Shown piece by piece: positions 22,769-35,138 of a DNA stretch of 64,000 bases. The DNA comes from Lobosporangium transversale (lineage: Eukaryota; Mortierellomycota; Mortierellomycetes; Mortierellales; Mortierellaceae), in contig NW_019029062.1 of NCBI RefSeq assembly GCF_002105155.1, forward strand, positions 28,846 through 92,845. Reading direction: 5' to 3'. The translations under genes were made by a program, and so were the position numbers. Each line of letters begins with the position of its first letter. Within the stretch, counting starts at the first letter, position 1. The notes under the pieces were generated by a model. The model did no database searches. It saw only the letters and a list, made by a program, of their open reading frames with translations, and was not told the origin of the DNA.

Positions 22769-24603
22769 TCGATGTGAGGAGAGTGTATAGAGAGTATTTG
22801 GGTGAGTATCCGGTGTGGGTGTGTGAAGGATTGCTTGAAGTAAAGGAAAAAAAGAGAGTATAGATCAGAAAATGGGGAATAGGATGAGGAGGGGATGGAT
22901 GGATGAGTGAAAAGAGGACAAGTCGATTGAAGAAGTATAGGGTATAGTACAGTTGAAATGGGTTGATACTGTCAATCGATTGCTTTATTGATGAGGGGGG
23001 AAGAGAAGGAAGAAAGAAGACAATTCTGCGTTCAAAGTTGGAAGATTTAAGGAAAGAGGACATCAATGCCACAAGATTGCTTACAGATTAAAAAATTTTT
23101 GGAGGGTACGTGCTGGGATGTACACCCTCTGTGAGGAGTGAGCCTTTGTCGGCGAAACTGGGGATGAAAATTCTCTGTTGTAGATTTATATTTTCATTAT
23201 TGGCGTTTATGTTTTTATCTATCTTATTTCTTATATTTTATTTTCGGGGAGCCATTTATCGTTCAACTCTTTGTTTCAATAGTAGACTAAGAAATAGGTA
23301 AAGATCTCCTAGCGACATTATTAGTACAGTTATAGTAGGATGATCTCCTTATTCATTAATACAAACCCTTCATTCACTTCGTTGCGATCAAGCGCTTCAG
23401 CAGATTTTGTACTCCTCTCTAACCATTTTATTAGAACAGAGCAAGTAGCCACTTTATCGGATCCTGCGACATCCTGTCATAGTTCATATCCCGTTTATAC
23501 TCGCACACCTATTTTTGAGCTTGGGCTCTTGTCCTTTCATGCAGCATTGTTTGCATTGCTTACGTCCACTCTGATCTCACTCCAACACTTGAAAATTGAT
23601 ATATTCATAGACAAGCAGTCTACAAACCTACAAATGAAGACAAATGAGATCTAAAAAAACTCTGGACCAGTTTATTTTTTTTAGTCTTTCTCTGTATACA
23701 CCTCACATGTTAGGCTCGCGCAAAGTCAAGATAAACTATGCTGTCATTGGGATGTCGTTACTCTTAGGACAAATCGTTAATATCATTAAAGTCAATGCTA
23801 GTCATGGGTTCTGTTTTTTTACTCCGCATAGGCACAATCCAGTAAAGTCACGATATTTGATGTCATCTACTTAAAGACCTGATCAGCCCAAAGAGAATCT
23901 GACAGGCTGAAAATATACAACATTTAGTTAAACGCTGCTTCATTCAGTACGTGGTGTCAGATGGGCACAATGAAACCATTTAGAGCGCTAGAAGCGACGA
24001 GTTATGTTTTTACTCAGGTCAGATTGCTTCTACAAACTGATGGAGAACATTTCACAAAATATCCCGCACAAGATGACTGTTGCAATCTGCGTAACCTGCC
24101 CCTTCTACTCCTTTTATTCAAAGTACTGTTCCCAGTTGCCAAAAAAAAAAAAAAAAATAAAAAAAAGCTTTTATCTGATTTTACTCTCATTTTCCAAAAC
24201 ATTCTGTCTTACCATGTGGCTTGTATAGATGGCCTTTTAGTGTTCTTGTTTTTTTCCTTAAACGAACAATTTCCCCACGGCCAGTTTGATTAATGATGTA
24301 CATTATGGTATCATGTTGCACAACAAAGGACAAGCATTCGGAAAAAGGGCGTACAAAGTCTTAAAAAAACTAAGACGAATCAAATCATGTTTTTGCCACG
24401 GGGGAATGTTTGTGTGTAGATTGACAAGGTGTTCCCGTGGGAATCGTATGGCTTGTTTCTCCTCTCTGAATCCCCAAAATAAATACACATCCTTTTTCTC
24501 CTCTCTTTTTCTTTCTCTTTTCATCAACTTTCATTTTTACCCTTCACCTCTCTGCCCTTCGCATACCTAGCTACCCTCCACTCTACCTCAGACAACAATC
24601 AAC
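22769..24603. other. Divergent promoter region, FAD monooxygenase / phenylalanine hydroxylase
   Basis: About 1.8 kb with no ORF that I would call a gene. A G/A-rich block (22790-23060 on +) is the likely leader of the monooxygenase. A C/T-rich block (24480-24600) is the likely leader of phenylalanine hydroxylase. An A run sits at 24141-24157. Confidence 0.5.
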
Positions 24604-26245
24604 ATGGTTTCTGGTAACGCCTTGCACAAGTGCACTGATGCCACTGTCTCACCTGGCAAGACAACCATCCACTTCTCCATTACCGACAGGGTTGGTGCTC
24701 TTGATGACTGTTTGGCAGCCATTAAGGCCAACAACATCTCTCTCACGCGCATTGAGTCGTAAGTCATTTCTTTCTGTAGATCTTCATTCTTAAAGTTGAT
24801 GTGTCTCCTATTACTATATAATCTCTAACAGTGGCCTGTTTACTGCTTGATGTGATTTCAGTCGTCCTTCCAAAACAGCTGAGTGGGACTATGACTTCTT
24901 TGTCGACTTTAACGCTACCGATGCTGATCAAGTCCGTAAGGTCGCCAAGTCTCTTGAACCCATTGCCAAGCAGGTTCAGATTGTTGGTGCTGGTGGTAAT
25001 GGTATGTTTTTACTTTTTATCAACCAAGTTCCTTGCCCCACAAAATTTATTTACCGATCCATTTTTATCCACACTTAAACATTTTTGGCAAGCATCCTTT
25101 AATTTTTCTCACACTCTAAACACCTTTTCTCTACAAGGTCATAAAATACAACAAAAGAAAAATGATACTTTATTTGCATCATCGACTGACCACACTCACA
25201 TACTTGGACCAAAATATTAGATGAATTGGCCGAATCCGTCCCTTGGTTCCCTCGCAAAATGGTTGATCTCGATACCTTTGCCGACAAGGTTCTTGAGATG
25301 GGTGAGGAACTTGATGCTGACCACCCCGGTGCTAAGGATGCCGCTTATCGTGCTCGCCGTGCCGAGATCACAAAGATTGCAAAGACCTACAAGACCGGTC
25401 AACCTATCCCTCATATCGATTACACCCAGGTTGAGATCGACACTTGGGGTGCTGTCTTCAACAAATTGACTGCCATGTTCCCTACTCACGCCTGCAGAGA
25501 ACACCAGCATGTCTTCCCCCTGTTGGTTCAGAACTGTGGATATGGTCCCCACCAGATTCCTCAGCTTGAAGTTGTCTCCAAATTTTTGAAGGATTGCACC
25601 GGTTTTACTCTTCGCCCTGTCATGGGACTCTTGACTAGCCGCGATTTCTTGAATGGTCTTGCCTTCCGTGTCTTCCACTCGACTCAGTATATCCGCCATC
25701 ACTCTAAGCCCTTGTACACCCCTGAACCCGATGTCTGCCATGAATTACTAGGTCACGTTCCCTTGTTCGCCAATCCTGACTTTGCTGATTTCTCTCAGGA
25801 GATTGGTCTTGCCTCTCTTGGTGCTAGTGATGAAGATATTGAACGTTTGGCTACTATTTACTGGTTTACAGTTGAGTTTGGAATTTGTCGTCAGGGTGAT
25901 CAGATCCGTGCCTACGGTGCCGGTCTTTTGTCTTCGTTTGGTGAATTGGAGTACTGCTTGAGCGACAAACCTGAGATCCGCCCTTTTGAGCCCGTCAAGG
26001 TTGCTCAGCAAAAGTATCCCATCACCGACTACCAACCTGTATACTTTGTTGCAGAGTCATTCAAGGATGCGCAGATGAGGGTCCGTGAATTCGCCAACTC
26101 GCTCAACCGCCCCTTCTCTGTCCGTTACAATGCATACACAGAGAGCATTGAGATGCTCGACTCGAAGGATAAGGTTGTTCGCTATGCCCAGAGCATCAAG
26201 ACCGATATGCTTACTCTCGTCGATGCTCTGCAGAAGTTGTCTTAA
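24604..26245 (+). CDS. PAH: Phenylalanine 4-hydroxylase (pterin-dependent)
   Basis: Exons 24604-24758, 24862-25001 and 25221-26245 give 439 residues. The first ~95 residues are an ACT-type regulatory domain ([19 protein letters not shown]). The catalytic domain begins around [12 protein letters not shown]. Iron ligands are His272 and His277 ([10 protein letters not shown]) and Glu317 (YWFTVEFG), each 13 below human PAH 285/290/330. [11 protein letters not shown] and [19 protein letters not shown] are the pterin- and substrate-site segments. The C-terminus ends in a helix like the tetramerisation helix ([12 protein letters not shown]). It converts phenylalanine to tyrosine using tetrahydrobiopterin and O2. 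Most Dikarya lack it; Mortierella-type fungi are known to have it. Tyrosine or tryptophan hydroxylase activity is the alternative, but no long N-terminal extension is present. Confidence 0.96.
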
Positions 26246-26503
26246 AACTTTTCCCAGAGCTTGGGCGTTGATTTTAATGCAAAAAAAAAAAATAAAAAAA
26301 ATCTATATCTGTTAACTGTTTGAGGATTACATTGGTTAGGTTAGTCAGGGCAAACAATAAAAATATAGTGATACCATCATCAATGTTTTTGCACTTCTTA
26401 TGACAAAGATGCTTGCTTTTACTGTTTTATTGCAAAAATCTAAAGTTGATTAAAGTTGACTGTAGAAGAGGGGTATAGGAAAGCAAGCTTTTTTTAAAGT
26501 TGC

Positions 26504-27178
26504 TTAACGCCGAGGCTGGTCATCCTCCAAGAGATGATCCCAGGTATCCAATGGCTTAGGAAGATCAGGATGAGGTGCCTCAAACTCATCCTCTTCGTCG
26601 CTTTCATCATTAGCATGCTCACGAGCATAATCCTCTTCGCGAGCGTGTCTTTCTTGATCTTCAGGGCTGGACTCTTCCACGGTAATCCAAGATTTGTCTT
26701 CTTCCTTCTGAACCCACAGACTGACACTACCGGAATGGCAATAGAACTTGGCCCAACCATCCTCTTTGATCGTGACAGGATCTTTCCAATATCCCATCAT
26801 ATCAACCCAAACCTGACCGGCTCGATGGCTACCAACGTTCATCTTCTTATAACCCTTGGCATTCGAGTTGGACATGACGACGGCCAACCCTCTGGGATGG
26901 TACCTATCGCCATGACGGACCCAACCGATGCAGTTGGGATGATCCAAGTAGTCGTTCTGATCACCATATGCAAACTCTTTACGTGCCAAGAGCATGCGCG
27001 AGAACATTTCTTTACGGCCTGGAATAGCAGTATGAGACCCCTCTGAGGACTTGGCCTCGATGCCGTAAAAGTCTCCATAGAAGAGGCAGGGGAATCCATC
27101 GAAACGAAGGTAGATGAGCTATTTTAAGAATAACAAAATAAAATAATCAATCGCAAACACAAAAGGGTAAAAGAAGCT

Positions 27179-27209
<31 letters not shown>

Positions 27210-28670
27210 CATACAGCAGCAGCAAGAGGCTTGAACCAAGGCTCGACCCAGCTTTCCAGTGCTTGATGGGGCTGAGTGTCGTGATTATCAATAAAGGTGA
27301 CGGCAGCCTGAGGGATTGACTGAACCAAGGAGCCGTCAAAGATCGTTCTCATGTCGAATGAAGGACCTTCACTTGCTGCACGAACAAAATTGTAGTGCAG
27401 TGGGACATCGAATAGATGGATGTTGTCGTTAGTTTCTAAGTGCGACCTCAAATCATTGACATCTTCCTTCCAGTACTCTCTATGATTGTTGTCATTCATT
27501 CATTCAAAAAAAAAAAGAAAAAAAAAAAAAAAAAAGATTGATTAAGAACAAGGGTGAAATCGATTGCAAACAACAGCAATTGTAGCAAAAATAATTATAA
27601 AAATATAAACATACCCAACAGCGAAGAAGTCTGGGTTGTTGGTCTCTTTCCTAACATAGTCTAAGAGATGAGCGATGAATCCCGCGCTGATATGCTTGAG
27701 GGCATCAATTCTGAATCCATCGATACCAAACTCATTTACACACCTATAAAAAAGATGTTAGTCGGACCTAGAGTAGAGCTTTTTTTTTTTTTTTTTCTTT
27801 TTCTTTTTCTTGTCGAAATGTAATTAATGTGACAAAAACATACCATAATGCCCAGCGTTTAGTTTCAGCAACAACATCCGGGTGTTTATAATCGATGTTA
27901 CAGCACATCAAATAATCAAAATTGCCGTTTTCACCATCGACATCTTCGGCGAAGCTTTTGTTTTTTCCTTTGATTTTAAAGACGGCCTTGATAAAAATAA
28001 AAAAAAATTAGTGAATGAAACTTAAACTAAAACACTAATAGGATTAATTAATAACTTTTCTCTTTTTTCTTTTTCTTAAAACCACTTACAGAACGCTCCT
28101 CCTTGGCATCCCAATCGGTACCCGAAAAGTGTTGGTGGCCCCAGACAAAGTCGGAGTATTTGCCTTTACGGCCTGGGAAAATGAATTTGGTCCAGGCTGT
28201 AATATTGTGAGGTGCTTCGATCTCTTGAGTGCGATCATCTTCAGCAACCGCAACAGCCTTGAAGACCTCGGTCTCATCTCCTGCGGCCTTGTGGTTGAGG
28301 ACAGCATCAAAGTAGACCCGGATACCATAGTTTCTACATTCATCAATTGCGGCCTTGAGCTCGTCTTTGGTTCCATACTTGGTCGCAATTGTGCCCTTTT
28401 GATCGAATTCACCCATATCCCAGAGGTCATAGACACCATAGCCTACATCTTCAGCAGAACTTTTTTATGGAAAAAATAATAATAATAATAACAATAAGAG
28501 TATTTTAACATTTGCCTTTGAATAGAGCATTTGTTCTTTCAATAGAGGAATCGATTGTAATAATAAATCCATCCTACCTGCCCTTGGTGGGTGGTGGAAC
28601 CCAAACGGCAGTGAGACCAAGAGTGCTCAGCAAGCTAGCTTGTTCCTTGAGACGGATCCAGTGCTTTTGA

Positions 28671-28710
<40 letters not shown>

Positions 28711-28857
28711 GTACATGCATGTAGAATTTTGATTTAGACCAGTTTCTAGTAAATCTGCAGGGCTTTTTTTTGTTTGATGAGCATTAAAGGTCTAACCTGC
28801 AGGAGTGTACCACTCAAAGAACTGGAACATTGTAACGTTCTCATGTTTTCCAGGCAT
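26504..28857 (-). CDS. GH13 alpha-amylase, cytosolic (GH13_5-like)
   Basis: Seven exons: 28857-28797, 28671-28578, 28459-28090, 27986-27844, 27743-27615, 27479-27215 and 27118-26504; 558 residues. There is no signal peptide, so it should act inside the cell on starch-like or glycogen-type glucans. It resembles bacterial liquefying amylases (VTMFQFFEWY at the start, then DVGYGVYDLWDMGEF, KYGTKDEL, FDAVLNHKA). Catalytic residues are Asp236 in DGFRIDALKH, Glu267 in VGEYW and Asp333 in FIDNHDTQ. FYGDFYGI follows at the beta-8 region. The C-terminal domain C is all-beta-like and ends in an acidic tail (DESDEEDEFEAP). Fungal members of this subfamily are intracellular and have been linked to cell-wall alpha-glucan or glycogen use. 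Two introns end in A-rich sequence with no pyrimidine tract. Confidence 0.95.
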
Positions 28858-30107
28858 GTTTCTATTTATTTTCTTTTCGGTACGCGTGAGAGAAATATGC
28901 CTGTTATGTGTTGTGTAGAGTTAATGGTATTAGATGTGATGATCGTTGGTTGTTGCGTTGAAATTGGGGAATAAAAAAAAAAAATTAGGATAAGAAAACT
29001 ATCAGTTAGTTTTATACAAATCAGGTCAAGTCCAGGAACACATCAACACTGTTTCAGTTGTTAAGACGCATTCATCCGTGGACAGTGACGCGACGCCTCA
29101 TTTTTATTTTTTGTCCAACGAAAGTATTTGAACCAATGGAGGCTCTGTTCCTTAACAGTTAAGAGGAGAAAACAGAAAAGAAATGGCCTTCAATGTCGTC
29201 ACTATGATACGTTTTTGACATTGTTCTTTTGTTCCTTTGGAGGCACCAATCGTAACATTAACCTTACTTTTTGTTTTTTTTTTTTTTTTTTTGCCCCTGT
29301 CTGATCTGTCTGAGAACAGCGTTTATTTATTCTCGCCAATATCGTTTCCTCTGTTACCATTACTGGATAATGCTCTTCTAATTGGCAGGAGAATGCATGA
29401 GCTTTTTTTTTTTTTTTTTTTTTTTTTGCGTTTTTGCCCAAAGTGAACAATAAGAGGTGAACTGCATCATAGAGTAAAGGAGGAAACACCAAAATTTGTT
29501 TAATTACGTGCTTGGTCCCAGGAACAATGACTTCAGTTGCTTATTTCACCTTGCATATTGCATGGCGCATGGATTTTTCGAGTCAGAGTCAGCACATTGG
29601 ATTCCCTTCTCATAAACCCTAAGTTTAGAAACATATGGAGTAATCGACTATGATTGCCTATGTTTCGGTGCGATAAATTTATTTCCTTTGCGATCTCGTC
29701 TGTTGCTTTGAAGTAGAAAAGGAATGTCCCAAAAGAATCCCTCACTCGATTGTTTAATTGTCGAAGAGTACACGTTTCATAACAGATATTCGCATTGGTT
29801 TATGATATCGAGCATTTGGTTCTACAACGCCACATTCCAAACTGTGCTAGTAACGACTATTTTTTTTTTCTTATGGTTTCAGTTGTATTCTATTCGTATT
29901 CTGTAATAGTATTGGGCTTTTTGACATGGAGTTGTCTTTTCTTTTTCTCTTTTCTTTATTACGACTCAGATTTTTTTTTTTTTTTTAAATTCATCTCAAC
30001 TTCAAGTTTGCCTCTAACGAAGGCTATAGGCTCACCAAAACCAGACCAATCGTTCAACCGATTTTTAAAAAAGTTTTTTTTTTTTATTTATTCTTTTAAT
30101 AATAGCC
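28858..30107. other. Divergent spacer, amylase / coiled-coil membrane protein
   Basis: About 1.25 kb without a supportable gene. T runs at roughly 29276-29292, 29404-29427 and 29970-29986 create Phe-rich frames. A T-rich leader with several short A/T blocks precedes the ATG at 30108. Confidence 0.5.
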
Positions 30108-32520
30108 ATGAAAGAACAATCTATTACTACTCGCGCATTCAAGAGCGATAAAACTACCACCATTGTCCATACGACCACCATAATCTCTGAGGACAAGGAG
30201 ACTATTTCGGACAATGAATACGATAGCCAAGGTCATCATGGGTCGCACAGTGTTGTCGATGGCATGAAAAAGACTCTTCAAGATTATTGGTTCCCTTTCC
30301 ATACTACCGAGTACTCCGACGAAAATGTGGAAGAAGAGGAGAAGCAGGCACATCATCCTCCTCATTTTGAGGCTAATAGTGTGATGCGTCGCGCCTATGA
30401 TTACTGGAAGTCTCTCACCCAGGATGCAGAAGAGGCTGCCAAGGAAGCCGTGACTAAGGCAAGAGAGGCTCGTGATGCAACTTCCAAAGAGGCAAAGTGG
30501 GCAATTTTTGGCTACAAGAAAGAGGCCCGCGAGGCATATGAGGCCGCAGAACAAAATTATCGTGACGCATTGGCGAAAGCTGAGAGAATTCATGAGGAGG
30601 CTCTCGAGAAGGCACGTACCCATTGGTTCCAGCAATCGGATTCCACTCAAATAGAAGTGAGCGAGAAGCATCATTTGGGAGACAAAGTGGGAGATGTAGT
30701 TCACAAGAATTGGGAAAAATTCAAGGCCGCGGTCGATTCCTTGGCATCCAACCCACCCAAGTATGCTTGCAGCCCTAGCTCCCAATATTGGTTCTCACGC
30801 CAGAACCCCGCTGCCGACTCTGGCTGGGACTGCCGCGAGATCTGGGAGCGTCCTAGCAATCACAAATATGACAATAATATGCTCAAGGCGTTGCCCAAAA
30901 AGCATGTCTCTTCGGATAAGGTCCAAAGCATCCTTGAGAGCCTTTTTTACCAGGCTGGGCAAAAAGCCAAGGATGTATCTTCGTCTACATCATACGATAT
31001 GAAGTCTGTCAAGGATTACTATCAGAGCGCTCTAGATCGTATCTCTCGCAATGAGCTTGGGGCTGTAGGGGATTTAGATTCATTGGTTGACAAGATCAAA
31101 GCCAAGTTGGATGAGGCCAAGTATTACGAGGAGCAGACGGAATCATGGCTGACCTCACAGTGGAATGCTGTGGTTGATAGTACAGGCGATCTGAAAGATC
31201 AATACGACCGTGTGTTCAAGGATGCAGTTCAGGGTGTAAAGAAGTCTCGTACAGATGCTTACACAGCATTTTTAACCGAACTGCAAACGTCTGCCAGCGC
31301 TGCACGCTCCAATATCGAAGAGGCTCTCGAGAACGCTAAGCGCGATGCAAGCGCAGATAAGGCCAAGGTTCAAAAAGCCATCCATGATGCGGCGTCCTCA
31401 TTCTCCAACGCACTCAAAGAGACCGAGGCTAAAATGAAGACTGCGCGCAAGAATTCATATGATGCCGCGATCGAGACTTTCAACAAAGGAACTGCTCAGC
31501 TTAAGGCCAAGTTGGAAGCTGCAGCCAAGGTTGTTAGACAATCAGGCTCATCCATTTCTTATCATGCTTCTAAATCAGTCTCATCAGCTGCTGCGAAGGC
31601 TTCTCAGTCTGGAGAGGGCTTGCGCAAAGATGCCAGCCGTAAGTTGGGTGAAGTCAAGGATAAAGCCTCGGAGGGGTATGATCGTGCTACAGCTTCACTC
31701 GGCGCTATGTGGGGTACTACCACTCCAGTCTCCTCACTGACCAAGGTCCATGATTCGTACATGCAGCTGCTGAGTGGCACCAGGAACACCTTGTTTGGAA
31801 GTTACAGCGGCACCACTACATCATCAAGTGGTAATCATGAGCCTAGCTCGATGTACGGTGCTGTGACAGCACTATACTTGTTATTCTTAGTTCGTCAGAT
31901 CTGGTTACGTCGCAAGTGTTGTGCCGAGAGCGCTACTCATGGTGGTGTCAAGCTGACTACACGTGAGCTTCATCATAGCCACAACCGCAGCCATGGTTCT
32001 GATTCTGAGTTAGCTGAAGACCAAAGTAGCAAGCATGGAAAGCATAGTTATCGTAAGCCCAAACTTTTTTTTTTTTTTTTTTTTTTAAATCTTTTTCATA
32101 CTAAATATCTAACTGCCTTAGACGTTTGTTACCATTGTTTGGTCTTTTGATGGTAATACAGGCCATCATGACAGCAGCAGAAGTAGCAGCAGCAGCCTAC
32201 ATCAAGATGAGCATCAAAATTATCATTATAACAACTCCTTTGAAGCAGTTTTGAAGGCTTTTACCTCCGTGGCGCCCATGACGATGATATTTCTCGTATT
32301 ACTTGAGTTGACAGGTTTTACACGTATTGGACTGCACACGTTGTTTGTTGGGTTAGCAGTATCACAACTCTTCCGATGGAGCTATTTCAATGACGTTATG
32401 AGACAATTAGGAATCGTGGGAGAGGCCGTATCAGGGATACGCGAAATTGGATATTGTCTCGCATGGACTGTCTTTGCTCTTGCAGGTGCTGCCAATGCTC
32501 TCAATTTTGCTGCATCTTGA
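30108..32520 (+). CDS. Large coiled-coil protein with C-terminal membrane segments, function unknown
   Basis: Exons 30108-32052 and 32162-32520, joined TAT-C/GC-CAT, give 767 residues. I do not recognise the family. Residues 1-90 are acidic and His/Thr-rich. Residues ~95-175 and ~290-560 are long amphipathic helices full of Ala, Lys and Glu (EEAAKEAVTKAREARDATSK), resembling apolipoprotein or LEA-type repeats. Between them is a distinct aromatic/Cys block (YACSPSSQYWFSRQNP, then GWDCREIWERP) that looks like a real domain signature. A hydrophobic segment at ~580-600 (MYGAVTALYLLFLVR) is followed by a basic/Cys patch, a His/Ser-rich loop, and two or three further membrane segments in exon 2 (MIFLVLLELTGF; LHTLFVGLAVSQLF; CLAWTVFALAGAA). 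It may coat or shape a membrane or a lipid droplet; that is inference only. Confidence 0.8.
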
Positions 32521-32631
32521 CGCGTCAGGGAGTGACTGGCCTTGTTATTTATTTTGCAATAAATATTATTTCCTTTTGTTGCTTGAACTTTAGTCTTTTT
32601 TTTTTTTTTTTATACCTCTGTTCCTTCAATA

Positions 32632-34824
32632 ATGGAGAGTCTTTTCAGACAACCGCTCATTCTCGCTCGAGGGAATGTCCAAGGACGAATGCAATGTCTA
32701 CATTACAAAGCCCACAGGTTGCATGTGTTGGCAAGTAAAAACATGCAACAGCAACAGCAGCCGTTAGTCAGGAGCAAGAGCCTGCTTCAACCAATATATT
32801 GTCAAAGTATAAAATTGCAGCAAAGCAGACACATTGCGATTAGCAGCGTCTATAAGGATCGCCAAAGGCAAAGACTGAGCTGGGCATCAATACCTTTGGC
32901 CTCTAGTCAGACGCTTGAACACCAAAGAGAAGGAAGAAGAAGAGGAGGGAGATGGATCGTTAATAATGATGGTTGTTCTCAAAGATACTCCTCTGCTGCT
33001 GCTGCGGCCACACTCCAGAAACTCACGCCAACTTTAATGGCCTCATCATCTACTTCATCATTTCCGTCAATCTTGGACAGCACTGATTTGAACAGTTCCA
33101 TTATGGCGCAGGCGCCGCTGGAACTGTCTCGAGAACAGCGGTTTCTCTTGGATCAAGTGATCAACAAAAAGAAATCAGTCTTCTTCACGGGATCTGCAGG
33201 GACAGGAAAATCGGTTTTGCTCCGCCAGCTGATTGAAGAGCTCAAGGAAGTCTATAAACCGGGACAAGTGGCCGTGACAGCATCAACAGGTATTGCGGCA
33301 TGTAATGTTGGAGGCTGTACATTGCATTCATTTGCGGGCGTTGGGCTTGGGACCGGTACAGTAAAACAGTTGTTGAGCAAGTTGGAGGGAAATAGGAGAG
33401 CACGTGCACGATGGAGGAAAGTTAAAGTGCTGATCATTGATGAAGGTAAATGAAAGATCTTTCTTAGTCTCTTTAAATTCTCAAATTGCTGTAAATGTAT
33501 GATAAAGAGATTTAAGAAAAAAAAAAGGAAAAAAAAATATTTGACAGCCTGACGCTCCTTTTTATGGTTTAGTATCAATGATTGACGGAGACTTATTTGA
33601 CAAATTGGAAGAGGTTGCAAGGAAGATGAAGAAGAGCGATAAGCCATTTGGAGGGATTCAGGTATAATTGAGCTTGTTGCATTGTATCTCTTAATTGTTA
33701 CAAGCAGTAGCTATGAGGTGCTTATTTGTTCGCGTTTTCTACTTTTGCTGCTGCAGTTGATCATTACTGGTGACTTTTTCCAATTACCTCCAGTTGTTAA
33801 GGAAACCTTTTCACTCGACCCGTCACCAACTAGTACAAGGTCAAAGACGCTTATCCCTAGTATTAGAGGATCAAGCTCCACCACTACTATTATCAAACGG
33901 GCCTCGAAACCTGATGACGACAATGGACTTGAGTTTGATCCCTATGAGAGCGAATTTATAGGATATAATGAAAACTATTTTAACGTTGGCGCAGCGCCTG
34001 TGCAAGATGATTCTGGGCAGGCCATAAATACAGAAGCACAGCTAAAACTTTGTTTTGATGCCAAGACTTGGAATACATGTATTGAAAGGACATTGCAGCT
34101 TACAGAGGTGTTCCGTCAGCGTGATCCAGTATTTATCAATATGCTGACAGAGATGCGACATGGAAAACTATCCAAGGAGACTTGTGATATCTTTAAGCAA
34201 TTAGAGCGGACACCCAATTATCCAGATGACGGCATCAGAGCGACAGAGCTGTTTGCGTTGAGACGGCAGGTGGACGAGGCAAATCATCGATACTTGTCTA
34301 GTTTACCTGGGCCTGTATATGTTTATGAGCCAAAGGATGATGGTCCACTGAAAGCAGTTATGGATAGGGCATGCATAGCCTCTTCGAAGCTGCTGCTGAA
34401 GGAGAATGCACAGGTTATGTTGATCAAGAACCTGACACCGACTCTAGTTAATGGATCAATGGGTTTAATTGTGGGTTTCGAGGAGGATATGTTATATGAT
34501 GACGAGACTGGCCAATGGAATAAGAGTCATTTTCCTGTGGTTCGCTTCCAGGGCGAAGAAGATGATTTGGTGATTAGGCCAGAGGAGTGGAGAATGGAAC
34601 TGCCCAATGGCGAGGTCATTGCCTCTCGAATCCAGATCCCCTTGATCTTGTCGTGGGCTATGAGTAAGTACATGAATTGAATGCTTATTTTACTTGATTT
34701 ATTTTCCTTTATTTTTCTTCTTTTTCTCCTTTTTATTTTTTATTTTTTTTATAGCCGCAATTAAGTTGGAATTGGCCAAGGTTTTAGTCTTACTGATAAC
34801 TAATCTATGGTTCATTATTATTGC

Positions 34825-34859
<35 letters not shown>

Positions 34860-35138
34860 GGTATCCACAAATCTCAAGGCCAGACTATGGAGCGAGTGAA
34901 GGTTGATATGGGCAAGATCTTTGAAGTTGGGCAGGCTTATGTGGCCCTATCGCGTGCGACATCGCTTGCTGGATTACAAGTGTTAAACTTCAGCAGGCGA
35001 TCGGTTCAGGCACATGAACGTGTAGCCCAGTTTTACGATGGCCTTTTGACAGTGCAGGAACTGATGGTACAAGAAGAAAGCATGCCAAAGAAGACTAGCA
35101 GGCAAAAGACTAGGAAAAAGAAGATAAAAGAAGTTTAG
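32632..35138 (+). CDS. PIF1: PIF1-family 5'-3' DNA helicase
   Basis: Exons 32632-33445, 33573-33661, 33757-34663 and 34861-35138 give 695 residues. Walker A is [10 protein letters not shown] near residues 184-193. Motif Ia-like [13 protein letters not shown] and HSFAGVG follow. Walker B is split by intron 1 ([15 protein letters not shown]). Motif III is GDFFQLPPV, and TEVFRQRD is present. The PIF1 hallmark SIHKSQGQT spans the last junction, followed by [24 protein letters not shown]1 helicases unwind G-quadruplexes and R-loops, remove telomerase from ends and act in mitochondria. The first ~40 residues are rich in Arg and Leu, compatible with a mitochondrial presequence. The last intron ends in A10G with no adjacent pyrimidine, after a T run. 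The stop of the upstream coiled-coil gene is only 111 bp away on the same strand. Confidence 0.94.

Noticed and set aside
34754-34800. Alternative PIF1 acceptor at 34753 (TTTTATAG/CCGCAATT)
   Set aside because: It has a better pyrimidine tract, but it does not produce the conserved IHKSQGQT motif; the acceptor at 34860 does.
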